Assembly: GCA_944390915.1 (NCBI GenBank)
Contig: CALXRS010000004.1
Location: forward strand, 1-64,000
Reading direction: 5' to 3'
DNA: 64,000 bases
Source of the DNA: an uncultured Alphaproteobacteria bacterium
GTDB taxonomy: Bacteria > Pseudomonadota > Alphaproteobacteria > RF32 > CAG-239
Positions 1 through 8,472 of this stretch are shown here, piece by piece; the stretch's first letter is position 1; every line of letters begins with the position of its first letter. A program made the position numbers and the translations under genes. The notes under the pieces are model-generated. The model had not been told where the DNA came from. It ran no database searches and was given only the letters and a program-made list of their open reading frames with translations.

Positions 1-600
1 CCGGTCGGCTCGGAAATCGACATCGACAGCTACATTGCCGGTTTGTATTACCGCTATGACCATAACAACTGGTATGCCTTTGCGACCCTGTACGGTGGTA
101 TTCAGGAAGCGGACATCAAGACCGATGACGGAGTAAAATCCGACACCGACGGCGTGGAATTCGGCGCCAGTGCAGAGGTTGGTTACGACTACGCCTTGAC
201 CGACAGCGTGACTTTGACGCCGGAATTGGGCGTGTTCTATACGCAGGTGAACTATGACGACGCAAGTGATAATGTCGGCAAGAGCGCAAGTTATGACGAC
301 GCGCGGCAGATTGAGCTGGAAGCGGGCGTAAAACTCGCCAAGACGTTTATGACGGACGAAGGCTTTGCCAATGTTTATGTCAAACCGAGTGTGGTGCAGA
401 CGATTGTCGACGGCGAGGATGTGAACATCACCGGCTTGGGCGATGTGGAAGCTCTGGACGACGCGACTTTGGGACGAATTGAGATCGGCGGGCGTTATGG
501 CTTCACGACGAATCTCTCGGCCTATGGTTGGGCAAACTATACGTTTGGTTCGGACTACGACGCCACCACCTTCGGCCTCGGCCTCAACTACGCGTTCTGA
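1..600 (+). CDS. Autotransporter beta-barrel domain protein, C-terminal fragment
   Basis: The frame is open from the first base and ends at the TGA at 598-600, giving 199 residues of a protein whose start lies outside the window. The sequence shows alternating short amphipathic stretches rich in Tyr, Gly, Asp and Thr, and ends in ...LNYAF. A terminal aromatic residue, here Phe, is the usual C-terminal signature of outer membrane barrels recognised by the BAM complex. By family knowledge this is the translocator barrel of a type V autotransporter. The passenger domain would lie upstream, so its function cannot be judged. A strong hairpin terminator follows at 701-726. Other outer membrane barrels, such as an OmpA-like or OmpW-like protein, are possible but fit less well. 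Confidence 0.75.
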   Translation, partial: PVGSEIDIDSYIAGLYYRYDHNNWYAFATLYGGIQEADIKTDDGVKSDTDGVEFGASAEVGYDYALTDSVTLTPELGVFYTQVNYDDASDNVGKSASYDDARQIELEAGVKLAKTFMTDEGFANVYVKPSVVQTIVDGEDVNITGLGDVEALDDATLGRIEIGGRYGFTTNLSAYGWANYTFGSDYDATTFGLGLNYAF

Positions 601-700
601 TAAAAAGAGGAAGGCGGCAAAGGCCGGCCGAAAACCGGCCACGCCGCAGCTCCTACGGCCTGAACCATGCGTTCTAATGAACGCCGATGCTACACACAAA

Positions 701-726
701 GAAAGCCCCCGCTCGGGGGCTTTCTT
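701..726 (+). terminator. Rho-independent terminator after the autotransporter gene
   Basis: GAAAGCCCCC and GGGGGCTTTC form a perfect 10-bp stem around a short loop, followed by a T/C-rich stretch. It lies about 100 bases past the autotransporter stop. Confidence 0.8.
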
Positions 727-860
727 TCACCCTCACCCGACGCCTACGCGTCCCCCTCTCCCCTCAAGGGAGAGGGAAAAAAGGGGTTGCGCACAGGGGA
801 AGGGAAGGAAAAAAGGAGTGCGGCCGGCTGGACACTCAAGGGAGAGGAGAGAAATAGGGC
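727..860. repeat. REP-like intergenic palindromic repeat
   Basis: The gap 601-962 has no gene. Beyond the terminator it holds a G/C-rich element with a perfect inverted repeat, CCCTCTCCC at 754-762 and GGGAGAGGG at 768-776, preceded by a CCCTCACCCGACGC motif. This wording resembles the dispersed extragenic palindromes seen in many proteobacterial genomes. A partial second copy of the half-site (CTCAAGGGAGAGGAGAG) lies near 835-851. I see no coding signal here. The repeat status is inferred from one copy and a partial one. Confidence 0.5.
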
Positions 861-962
861 GACAGACGGGTAAGACAGAGAGACATTTGCAGAGGCGGAC
901 GATTGCGGGATAAAACCCTGTACCGTCCCGACAAAACCAAAGCTATTCAAGCGGCAAAACAG

Positions 963-2294
963 TCAGTTTTTGTAATAACCTTTGCTTTTTTGAATGACAT
1001 ATTCGGCCGACAGCGGTTGGTTTTGCTTTTGGGTTTCAACAGAAGTTGTTTCTTTTTGCAATCCTCTGTTTTGCCGCATGGTTTCAATATGCCGGCCTAT
1101 TTCTTCACGGCTGAACTTTGACGGTTGCTTTTTGAGCCTGATTTCATTCAGCATCTCGCATAATTCGGTATTTTTTGCTTCATCAACAATATCAAAAATC
1201 GATTGTCGGTTATTGTTTTTTATGTTCGGATCAATGGTATTTTGTTCCAACAAATAGGCGACAACTTTTGCATGTCCGGCTTTTGCCGCCAGCATTAAGA
1301 CCGTGTTGCCGTTGTTGTCCCGGGCATTGAGGTCAATTTTTTTGGCAACGGAATGTTTTTTTCTCTCGGAAATTTGCGTTTCCGTGTTTTCTTTTGTTTT
1401 TGCGGCGTCAGGGTTTTCTTTTTGCCCGGCGTTTTGGTTGCTGTTTTCTTCCACGCAGTCTTCCGTTAAAAAGCGGATAAAGTCCAGATTGCCTTTTTCC
1501 GCCGCGTGCATCAGGGCGTTTTTGCCGGTTTTGTCGGTCAGGGTGATGTCTGCCTTAAATTCCACCAGCAATTTTGCCGCGTCCGTGCGGTTTTTGTCGG
1601 CCGCGTAGATAAGTGCCGTGCGGCCTTCTTTGTCTTGCAGGTTCGGATTTGCCTTGTGTTCGAGCAAAAATTTTGTCGCCATGGTGCAGCCGGCGTCAAC
1701 AGCCGTCATCAGGGCGGTTTGACCGGCGGGATTTTGCAGATTGACGTCTGCCCCTTTTTCCAACAGATATTGCATGCATTGAGGATCGTCTTTGACGGCG
1801 GCCATCATCAGGCAGGATTGCCCGCTGTCGTTGAAGTCGTTGATTTTGCCGCCGTTTGCCAGAAAATCGCGAGCCGATTCCGGCGAAAGCGTATCGGGGG
1901 TAAGCGTTAAGGTGGGATGCGGGGCAATGTCGCCTTTTATGCCGCCGTCTACCGCATATTTTATAAGTTCCGGATGCTGTTTCAAAAATTGCGGCGTGAG
2001 AACGGAAGAATTTATAATGACGGAAATGTCCGCGCCGTTGGCCAAAAGATAGATAACCATGTCGCTTTGGCCTTTTTCGCAGGCAATCATCAGCGGGGTG
2101 CGGCCGTTGTTGTCGCGCGCGTTGATATCCGCCCCTTTGGCGACAAGTTCTTTGGCTTTTTCAAAATTCCCCTGTTCGCAAGCCAGAAGCAAAGCCGTTT
2201 TTCCGTCTTTGTTTTTGGCTTCCAGGCCTTTTTTTAGCAGTTCTTCCACTTCGGCTGCTTTGTTTTGTCCGGGGTGCGGGGTGTTGCTGTCCAT
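963..2294 (-). CDS. Ankyrin repeat protein
   Basis: A 443-residue soluble protein built largely of ankyrin repeats. Recognisable 33-residue units start near residues 29, 62, 158, 191, 224, 257 and 327, with cores such as GKTALLLACEQGN, GRTPLMIACEKGQ, GQTALMTAVDAG and GNTVLMLAAKAGH, and GADINARDN-type turns. There is no signal peptide or membrane segment. A Lys/Glu/Asn-rich insert interrupts the array around residues 285-320, and the C-terminus is charged and Gln-rich. Ankyrin arrays mediate protein-protein contact; the partner is unknown. Such proteins are common in host-associated alphaproteobacteria and are sometimes secreted effectors, but nothing here shows secretion. The start is supported by AGGGAAA upstream. 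Confidence 0.85.
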   Translation of the reverse strand: MDSNTPHPGQNKAAEVEELLKKGLEAKNKDGKTALLLACEQGNFEKAKELVAKGADINARDNNGRTPLMIACEKGQSDMVIYLLANGADISVIINSSVLTPQFLKQHPELIKYAVDGGIKGDIAPHPTLTLTPDTLSPESARDFLANGGKINDFNDSGQSCLMMAAVKDDPQCMQYLLEKGADVNLQNPAGQTALMTAVDAGCTMATKFLLEHKANPNLQDKEGRTALIYAADKNRTDAAKLLVEFKADITLTDKTGKNALMHAAEKGNLDFIRFLTEDCVEENSNQNAGQKENPDAAKTKENTETQISERKKHSVAKKIDLNARDNNGNTVLMLAAKAGHAKVVAYLLEQNTIDPNIKNNNRQSIFDIVDEAKNTELCEMLNEIRLKKQPSKFSREEIGRHIETMRQNRGLQKETTSVETQKQNQPLSAEYVIQKSKGYYKN

Positions 2295-2338
2295 GTTTTT
2301 TCCCTGAAGGTTTGCTCGTTTATTTGTCTTATTTGTCT

Positions 2339-2366
2339 ATAATAGCACAAACGGCTTGTTTTTCAA
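2339..2366 (-). promoter_or_regulatory. Candidate sigma-70 promoter for the ankyrin gene
   Basis: On the minus strand TTGAAA (2361-2366) is followed after 16 bases by TATTAT (2339-2344), with an extended TGC just before the -10 box. It lies 45-70 bases before the ankyrin start, in the gap behind the membrane protein gene. Confidence 0.45.
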
Positions 2367-2375
2367 CCTGTTTTT

Positions 2376-3278
2376 TTAATCGGTTACGCCGAAATTTCCG
2401 GTTACGAGAACCAGCAGAGCGACAAGAAATCCAAGCATGGAAAAACCTTCCTTAACGGATATGTTGTCGGGAATTTTGCCCAGTTTGTTAAAAGCAAAAA
2501 CAAAGAGCGGAGCAATAAGCATAAGGGCGGTCACATAACCCGGGTTCGGCGCGCTGCGCAGAGCCAGATTTTTGGCAACGGCGGTTACGGCGCCAAGCCA
2601 GATGATATATCCCCCGTATCTGACCACTCGGGGAGCAAAGGCACGGGCAAAAAATTCTCTGATATCCGGTTTGGTGCTGCGAACGTACCAGAAGGCGTTT
2701 ATGCCGCCACTTACGGCAAGGGCTATGGTCAGATAGCCGGTTACGCCGCCGTATACGCTGCCGCCGGCGATGGCGGTTTCTTTGGTGGCAACGTTCATGC
2801 CGGCCAGAGCCAGCACGGCGGGGACAAGATAGTCGGCAAGTTTGCGGGAAGCGGGAGATTTTATCAGCCGCCAGTAGCAGAAAGTGAATCCGCATAAAAG
2901 CAGAAAAACGGTTATGAGCAAAGAACCGTCGGCGAACAGACGCAAAAATTCCCTCGGGGTTAAAAACCACCAGAAAACGGTGGTGACAAGAGCCGCAAGC
3001 GACATTATCCGCGAGGTGGCGCCGGCGCCGTATTCGGCCGCGGCAAAAAACAGGCGGGAATCGTAAACGGCAATGAGCATTCCCTGCAAAACAAGCAACA
3101 ACCAAACATAAAAAGATGTCGGCCAGCCGAAAATCCAGAGCATGGGTGAGCAGCAGAGCGCAATGCCCCAGCCGCGCCACATGCCCAGCAGATAGCCGTT
3201 TAAGCGGCAGCGCTGGTTAAAAATCGTATATACGGCGGTAAAAAAACCGTAAATCAGTCCGTCGATAATCCAAAGCAT
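2376..3278 (-). CDS. DMT/EamA-like multi-pass membrane protein
   Basis: A 300-residue, very hydrophobic protein with roughly nine or ten predicted transmembrane helices separated by short loops, beginning MLWIIDGLIYGFFTAVY. The length, helix number and two-fold internal similarity of layout (a helix bundle near residues 1-140 and another near 150-295) fit the drug/metabolite transporter superfamily with EamA-type repeats. No substrate can be inferred. It stops 81 bases upstream of the ankyrin start, a gap that holds its own candidate promoter. Assignment to DMT is by overall shape, not by a specific motif. Confidence 0.6.
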   Translation of the reverse strand: MLWIIDGLIYGFFTAVYTIFNQRCRLNGYLLGMWRGWGIALCCSPMLWIFGWPTSFYVWLLLVLQGMLIAVYDSRLFFAAAEYGAGATSRIMSLAALVTTVFWWFLTPREFLRLFADGSLLITVFLLLCGFTFCYWRLIKSPASRKLADYLVPAVLALAGMNVATKETAIAGGSVYGGVTGYLTIALAVSGGINAFWYVRSTKPDIREFFARAFAPRVVRYGGYIIWLGAVTAVAKNLALRSAPNPGYVTALMLIAPLFVFAFNKLGKIPDNISVKEGFSMLGFLVALLVLVTGNFGVTD

Positions 3279-3320
3279 GTTTTTTTGCCTTTTTGCCTGT
3301 ATATATGAGCGGAAAAGACA

Positions 3321-3358
3321 AAAAAAAGAGGATGGATTTGTTTGCCTCCTCTTTTTTT
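3321..3358 (-). terminator. Terminator after the 400-residue membrane protein
   Basis: Perfect 12-bp arms (AAAAAAAGAGGA at 3321-3332, TCCTCTTTTTTT at 3347-3358) with a 14-base loop. It lies just beyond the stop at 3366 of the minus-strand gene, and its A/T tails would work on either strand. Confidence 0.75.
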
Positions 3359-3365
3359 GAAAAAT

Positions 3366-4568
3366 TTATTTTCTGAGTTGTCTTCGGATGACCATGTCCG
3401 CGCTCATATCCATAAACGAGCAGAAATGACGCATGTTCTGTTTGGTGTCGGAATCTTTTGTGCCAAACATTTCGCGGCTTAAATCGGTCATGTCTTTTTC
3501 GAGCCGCCTGCTTAAAATATGTTTGAAACGCGGTCCGGCAAGGTTCCAGGCGTCTTCCAGCGTCATGTTTTTTTCCTGCAGCGTGTGGGTGAGGTCGGCC
3601 AGCTCTTTTTGGTAAATCCGTTCAAATGCCTTTCGGTAATCTTTCATCTCATAACCGTAGTCGGCGCAGATTTTTTCGTATCCTTCGCCAAAGACATAGG
3701 TGTTGATGATGATGTTGCGGGTCGGCCAGTCAAAATTGCGGTAGAAACGGCGGATGGACATTCTGCCGGTGCGGTACCAGATCATGCCGGCCATGGTTAT
3801 TGCCAGCAAAATAACCACAAATTCGCCGGCAAGCAGTTTTTTTTGCGGGCGGCTTTCCGGATATACGCTGCGGTTGTGAAGGTTTATCGCATGCTGCAAA
3901 GGTATCAGCATGACGGGTTTGATAATCTGCAGCAGCATAAACAGATTAAAAAGCCGGAAGTTCATCTGCGTAATCATCAGTTGATGAACAATGACGGCAC
4001 CGATCATAACGGCAATGTAAAGAATTGCGAAAACATCAAACAGAAGCGTTTTTTTCAGGCTTTCGGCAAAGCTTTTGTGCATCCGCCAGAACAGCGGAAA
4101 AACATATATGGGAGAAAAAACAAGCCCGCGGAAAAAGGGCACGATATGTTTTTCGCCGTTGGCGTTGCGGACGGCCTGCCAGTTTTTATAAGACAGGTAA
4201 ATCGGGTAGATGTTGAAGCTGAAAACGGAGAAAGCAACCATCCTTAAACAGGAAACGGAAAAATAACAAACCGGTTGGGGAGCGCTTTGGTCGGCGGCGG
4301 CTTCCCGTTCCCGCCGCTGTTGTTCCAGCAGTTTTTTTGCCGTTAAGGCGCATATCAGGCGCACGATGAGAACGGCGCAAGCCAGACTTGCGGCAGGGGA
4401 GCAGCCCAATTTTTGCAAAAAGTAATAAAGCAGCGGGGTCAAAAGGAAAAAAATGAAAAAGAAGTCGCTTCGTATTCCTTTGTAAAAAAGATAGAAGGAA
4501 TTAAAGACAAAGGCGGGCAGACAAAAAGCGCCGCCGATCCGTTTCATATTTTGTTTAAGAGAATCCAT
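3366..4568 (-). CDS. Multi-pass membrane protein of unknown function
   Basis: A 400-residue protein with about six or seven hydrophobic segments, mostly between residues 15 and 300, interrupted by a charged QQRREREAAADQ loop. A long hydrophilic helical C-terminal tail of roughly 110 residues contains RNIIINTYVFGEGY and a cluster of charged residues. The start at 4568 is chosen because AAAGGAAA precedes that ATG directly; a longer frame to 4649 has no ribosome site and overlaps the upstream trx terminator. The layout (soluble tail plus DUF2628-like helices) is vaguely reminiscent of other alphaproteobacterial membrane proteins, but I do not recognise a family. Partner and role are unknown. Confidence 0.65.
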   Translation of the reverse strand: MDSLKQNMKRIGGAFCLPAFVFNSFYLFYKGIRSDFFFIFFLLTPLLYYFLQKLGCSPAASLACAVLIVRLICALTAKKLLEQQRREREAAADQSAPQPVCYFSVSCLRMVAFSVFSFNIYPIYLSYKNWQAVRNANGEKHIVPFFRGLVFSPIYVFPLFWRMHKSFAESLKKTLLFDVFAILYIAVMIGAVIVHQLMITQMNFRLFNLFMLLQIIKPVMLIPLQHAINLHNRSVYPESRPQKKLLAGEFVVILLAITMAGMIWYRTGRMSIRRFYRNFDWPTRNIIINTYVFGEGYEKICADYGYEMKDYRKAFERIYQKELADLTHTLQEKNMTLEDAWNLAGPRFKHILSRRLEKDMTDLSREMFGTKDSDTKQNMRHFCSFMDMSADMVIRRQLRK

Positions 4569-4633
4569 TTTCCTTTGGCCGACAATGTTATACCTTGTTT
4601 TATTTTTAAGAAATTTATTTGATTTGGCAATAA

Positions 4634-4661
4634 AAAAAAGAGCCCGCAACGGCTCTTTTTT
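4634..4661 (-). terminator. Terminator after trxA
   Basis: Perfect 11-bp arms (AAAAAAGAGCC and GGCTCTTTTTT) around a 6-base loop, 17 bases past the trxA stop in the direction of transcription. The T-rich tail is present on both strands. Confidence 0.8.
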
Positions 4662-4678
4662 GTTTTTTTCAGCCGGTT

Positions 4679-4993
4679 TTATTTGTTGGCTTCAATCCAC
4701 GAAATAATCGCCGACTGCGGGTTGAGTCCGATTTTGGTGTCTATCTGCTGTCCGTCTTTGAACAAAAACATGGTCGGAATGCTGCGAATGCCATAATTTG
4801 CCGCGGTATCCGGAGCTTCGTCCACATTCATCTTCACGATTTTGACCTGGTCGCCCATTGTTTTGCCGACTTCTTCAAGAATCGGCCCGAGCTGACGGCA
4901 GGGACCGCACCATTCCGCCCAAAAATCCACCAAAACCAAGCCTTTGCTGTTTAACACTTCGCTTTCAAACTGCGCATCGTTTATTGACTGCAT
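4679..4993 (-). CDS. trxA: Thioredoxin
   Basis: A 104-residue cytoplasmic thioredoxin, full length for the family. The active site reads FWAEWCGPC (residues about 25-33), with the conserved Asp upstream, the IRSIPTMFLF cis-Pro loop and the G near position 84. It reduces protein disulfides and supplies electrons to ribonucleotide reductase and peroxiredoxins, recharged by thioredoxin reductase. It sits 98 bases downstream of addA, the order usual in alphaproteobacteria. The start is preceded by AAGAAAGGAAA. A terminator follows directly, so the gene ends a transcription unit. Confidence 0.97.
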   Translation of the reverse strand: MQSINDAQFESEVLNSKGLVLVDFWAEWCGPCRQLGPILEEVGKTMGDQVKIVKMNVDEAPDTAANYGIRSIPTMFLFKDGQQIDTKIGLNPQSAIISWIEANK

Positions 4994-5091
4994 AATTATT
5001 TCCTTTCTTGTTTGACTGTTGTCGTTTTTGTTTATATAGGTCTGATAACAGCTATATTAAAGGTTTATAATATAAAAACAACCCCAAATTT

Positions 5092-8000
5092 TTATGTTCG
5101 GTTGACGGGCATGAGGGTTGCCGTATTGGTCCACAATATCAGCGGGACGATTTCCTTGTCCGGATAGATTTGACCGAGCAGTTCGACATAGGCTGCCAGC
5201 TGGCGGCGGTATACGTCGGGGATTTGCTCCGGCGCGGCGGCGGCGGGACGGTTGGTTTTGAAATCGACGATGACAACCCTGTTGTCTTCGACAATCAGCC
5301 GGTCTATTTGTCCCGAAATTATTTTGTCGCCGACACGTCCCATAACCGGAACCTCGGCTTGAGAGCGCGGTCCGAAGACGCTGCCGAATCTTTTATCCTG
5401 CAGTAGAGCCATAACTTCGCGGACAATTTCATTGCGTTCGGCGGCGGGCATTTCCGCGGCATTGGCCGCCAGATAGCGGGCGGCAATTTCTTCGCGGCAT
5501 TTTGCTTCGGTTTGCGGCAGAAATTGCAGCAGTCGGTGGATGAGGGTTCCGCGTTTATACAGCCGGTTGTTTTTTTGCAGGCACAGAGGAGAAATAACCG
5601 GCGGTTCTTCCTCATCGGGTTTGGAGGGGGTCAGCGGACGGGAAAACGGTGTTTCGTCCGGGGCTTTGGCAAACATCCATCCGGCAGCCGTGAACGGTGT
5701 TTCCGTTTTTTTCGTTTTTTCTTCTTTTTCAAACGGTAAGAGCTGCGGGCAAACATAACGGAGGAAGTTTTTTTCTTCCCCTTTGTCCGCTATTTCCGCA
5801 AAGTTCGGAGCAAACAGATTGTACCAGCAGTCTGCGGAAGGTTCTCTGGATTTTTTGTAACCGCAGACAATCAGGCGGTCTTCTGCCCTGGTGAGCGCCA
5901 CATAAAGAAGCCGGCGATATTCTTCCAGCGATTTTTCTTTTTTGCTTTCGTTTAAGCGGTTGCAGGTTGTTTCAAAATCGGCGGCCGCCGTCGGAAAGAA
6001 AAACAGATCGTCGTTGTCCCAGAGAATCTCCGCCTGCCTTTTGCATTGGGGAACGCGGGTCGTGTCCGGCAAAATGACAATCGGCGCCTGCAGGCCTTTG
6101 GAACCGTGAACGGTCATCAACCGAACCAGATCGGCGCCGCCGGCCTCGGCCTCGCGTTTTATTTCCACATCGTCCTGTTCAAACCATTCGATAAAGTTTT
6201 GCAAAGAGGCGGTATGGTTTTGTTCAAAAGAAAGGGCTAAAATTAAAAATTCGTTCAGCCCGTCTTCCGCTTCGCCGCCCATTCTTTCGGCAAACAGGCG
6301 TCTTCCGCCGAAAACGTTCAGAACTTCCGAATACAGTTCAAACGGTCGGACATAGTCGGCCATATTCAACAGATGTTTTAATATTTTTGCCGTTTCGGCA
6401 TAATCTGAACACTGTTCAAGAACATGCCACAGGCTTGTTTTTCTTTCCGGGCAAAGCTTTATCAGATCATCGTCGTCACGCCCGAACAACGGTGATTTCA
6501 AAACCTCGGCCAGACTCAAATCGTCTTCGGGCAAAAGCAGAAATTTGCCGAGACTGAGCAAATCCTTGACGGCTATCTGGTCAAGCAGATGGATGCGGTC
6601 GATGCCTGCCACCTGTACGCCCGCTTTTTTGCATTCGCGGATAAATTCTTCGCAAAAGGCGTCGCGGCTGCGCACCAGAACGAGAAAATCACTGTAGCGG
6701 AGCGGTCGGTTTTGGGAAACGAGCATCTCTTTTCCGGCAACCATGGATTTTATCTTCCGGGCAATCTGTCTGGCCATCCGCAGGCTGGTTGTCGGCGCCG
6801 TTTCATGCTCTACCGGCGGCTGCCATTCGTCGACGTTTTCGCCCTTTTCCGGTTCCAGCAGCGGCCACAGTTCCACAATGCCGCATTCTCCCTGACGGGA
6901 AGGAATATGCACGACGTTTTCGCCTTCGGAGGTTACCCCGTCGGCAACCGCGGGCACGGCAAAAAGATGGTTGACGGCATCCAGCACCGCCGCCGTCGAC
7001 CGGAAGGAAACCTGCATGTCTACTTCGCGGAAATTTTTGGTGCGGGAAGAAAAATAACGGCGCATATCGTCAAATTTGTCCGGATCGGCTCCCTGAAAGC
7101 TGTAAATGGACTGTTTGCGGTCGCCGACGGCAAAAACCGTCCGCCGTTTTTCGGCGTCGTCGAAAAAATCTTCGCTGAGCGCACGGATAATTTCCCATTG
7201 GTCGGGAGAAGTGTCCTGCGCTTCGTCAATCAAAATGCTGTCTATGCCGCCGTCCAGTTTGTAAAGAACCCAGCGGGCGGCATCGGGATCGGCCAACAGC
7301 CGGCGGGTCAGAAAAATCATGTCGCCGTAGTCCATCAGGGCGTGGCTGCGTTTGTAAAAATCGTATTTTTTTATCAGTTCGTCGGTCAGGATGTCAACCG
7401 CCCGCGTGGCCTGAAACACCCGCAGCGCTTTTATTTGTTCCATCAAAGCGACGAGCCGTTGCTTTTCCTGCGTAAAAATATCTTCAAGTTCCGGATTGGC
7501 CGTCAGAATTTTTTTGGCGGCAACCGTCGTGTATTCATCTCCGTTGCCGTCAAAAAAAGCGCCGATATAGAGCCCGATGTTTTCTTCTTCCGGTTTTTCC
7601 AAAACCTGCGCCAGTTTTTCCGCGCGCTTGTCAAAACGGCTGCCGCTGTTGTTCCAGGCAGCAAGCAAAATCTTTAAGTCGGCAACCGGCAGCCGGGCGA
7701 AAAAGTCGCAAATGCAGTTTTGTTCGCTGTCGTCCGGGGAGACTTTCAGTTTTTTTGCCTGTTCCGTCATCAGAGCGTTCGGCGTTTTGCCTTCTTCAAA
7801 CAATCGGGTGATTTTGCCGCGGTTGTTGATTATATCGTCCATAACGTCGGGAAATTTGTCTTTGTTGATGCGGGAAGCCAAAAAATTCAGCGCTTTTGCC
7901 GCCGGTGTTTCCGGATTGTCGTGTGCTTCGTCAATCAGGCGGGCTTTTATTTCTTCCATGGCCTCGCGTTCGCTGCGGCTATCCATCACTTCAAAATGGG

Positions 8001-8472
8001 GAGAAATGCCGGCTTCCAGCGGAAAGCGGCGGAGAACCTCCTGGCAGAAGCTGTGAATGGTTTGTATTTTTATGCCGCCCGGTGTGTCGAGCATCAGGGC
8101 AAACAGTTTACGGGCTCTGGTTTTCAGTTTTTCGACTTCTTCAAAATCCGTCGGCAGGCTGCCGAAAAGCTTTTTGAGTTCCTTTTCCAGCTTGTCGTCG
8201 TCGGCCACCGCCCATTGACTCAGTTTTTCGGAAACGCGGGAGTTCATCTCCACTGCGGCGGCTTTGGTATAGGTCAGGCACAAAAGTTTGCCGGCGGCAA
8301 TGCCCGCCAGCAGCAGCCGGAGCACCCGATCGGTCAACACTTTGGTTTTGCCCGTGCCGGCGGAAGCGCTGACCCAGATGGAATAAGCCGGATCGGCGGC
8401 GCGGCGTTGGCGGGCGCTGGCATCTTCTTTCAACTCTTCGCGGCGGCGGCGGATGTCGTCTTCAGTCGTCAT
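5092..8472 (-). CDS. addA: Double-strand break repair helicase AddA
   Basis: A protein of about 1126 residues, the usual AddA length. It has a UvrD-type Walker A (SASAGTGKTKVL, about residues 35-46), an IDEAQDTSPDQW Walker B box, a GDRKQSIYSFQGA motif and VRLMTVHGSKGLQAP. Near the C-terminus a RecB-family nuclease core reads GQIDRLIVEDN, then VDFKTNRP and YRRQLAAY. With AddB it unwinds and resects broken DNA ends and loads RecA. The ATG at 8472 is preferred over an in-frame TTG at 8481. It overlaps the end of addB by 11 bases, so the two are translationally coupled. Confidence 0.95.
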   Translation of the reverse strand: MTTEDDIRRRREELKEDASARQRRAADPAYSIWVSASAGTGKTKVLTDRVLRLLLAGIAAGKLLCLTYTKAAAVEMNSRVSEKLSQWAVADDDKLEKELKKLFGSLPTDFEEVEKLKTRARKLFALMLDTPGGIKIQTIHSFCQEVLRRFPLEAGISPHFEVMDSRSEREAMEEIKARLIDEAHDNPETPAAKALNFLASRINKDKFPDVMDDIINNRGKITRLFEEGKTPNALMTEQAKKLKVSPDDSEQNCICDFFARLPVADLKILLAAWNNSGSRFDKRAEKLAQVLEKPEEENIGLYIGAFFDGNGDEYTTVAAKKILTANPELEDIFTQEKQRLVALMEQIKALRVFQATRAVDILTDELIKKYDFYKRSHALMDYGDMIFLTRRLLADPDAARWVLYKLDGGIDSILIDEAQDTSPDQWEIIRALSEDFFDDAEKRRTVFAVGDRKQSIYSFQGADPDKFDDMRRYFSSRTKNFREVDMQVSFRSTAAVLDAVNHLFAVPAVADGVTSEGENVVHIPSRQGECGIVELWPLLEPEKGENVDEWQPPVEHETAPTTSLRMARQIARKIKSMVAGKEMLVSQNRPLRYSDFLVLVRSRDAFCEEFIRECKKAGVQVAGIDRIHLLDQIAVKDLLSLGKFLLLPEDDLSLAEVLKSPLFGRDDDDLIKLCPERKTSLWHVLEQCSDYAETAKILKHLLNMADYVRPFELYSEVLNVFGGRRLFAERMGGEAEDGLNEFLILALSFEQNHTASLQNFIEWFEQDDVEIKREAEAGGADLVRLMTVHGSKGLQAPIVILPDTTRVPQCKRQAEILWDNDDLFFFPTAAADFETTCNRLNESKKEKSLEEYRRLLYVALTRAEDRLIVCGYKKSREPSADCWYNLFAPNFAEIADKGEEKNFLRYVCPQLLPFEKEEKTKKTETPFTAAGWMFAKAPDETPFSRPLTPSKPDEEEPPVISPLCLQKNNRLYKRGTLIHRLLQFLPQTEAKCREEIAARYLAANAAEMPAAERNEIVREVMALLQDKRFGSVFGPRSQAEVPVMGRVGDKIISGQIDRLIVEDNRVVIVDFKTNRPAAAAPEQIPDVYRRQLAAYVELLGQIYPDKEIVPLILWTNTATLMPVNRT

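Noticed and set aside
443-913. A 156-codon plus-strand frame overlapping the autotransporter end
   Set aside because: Its second half crosses the terminator and REP-like repeat; composition is low-complexity.
4569-4649. A 27-codon N-terminal extension of the membrane protein at 3366
   Set aside because: No ribosome site, crosses the trxA terminator; the ATG at 4568 has AAAGGAAA directly upstream.
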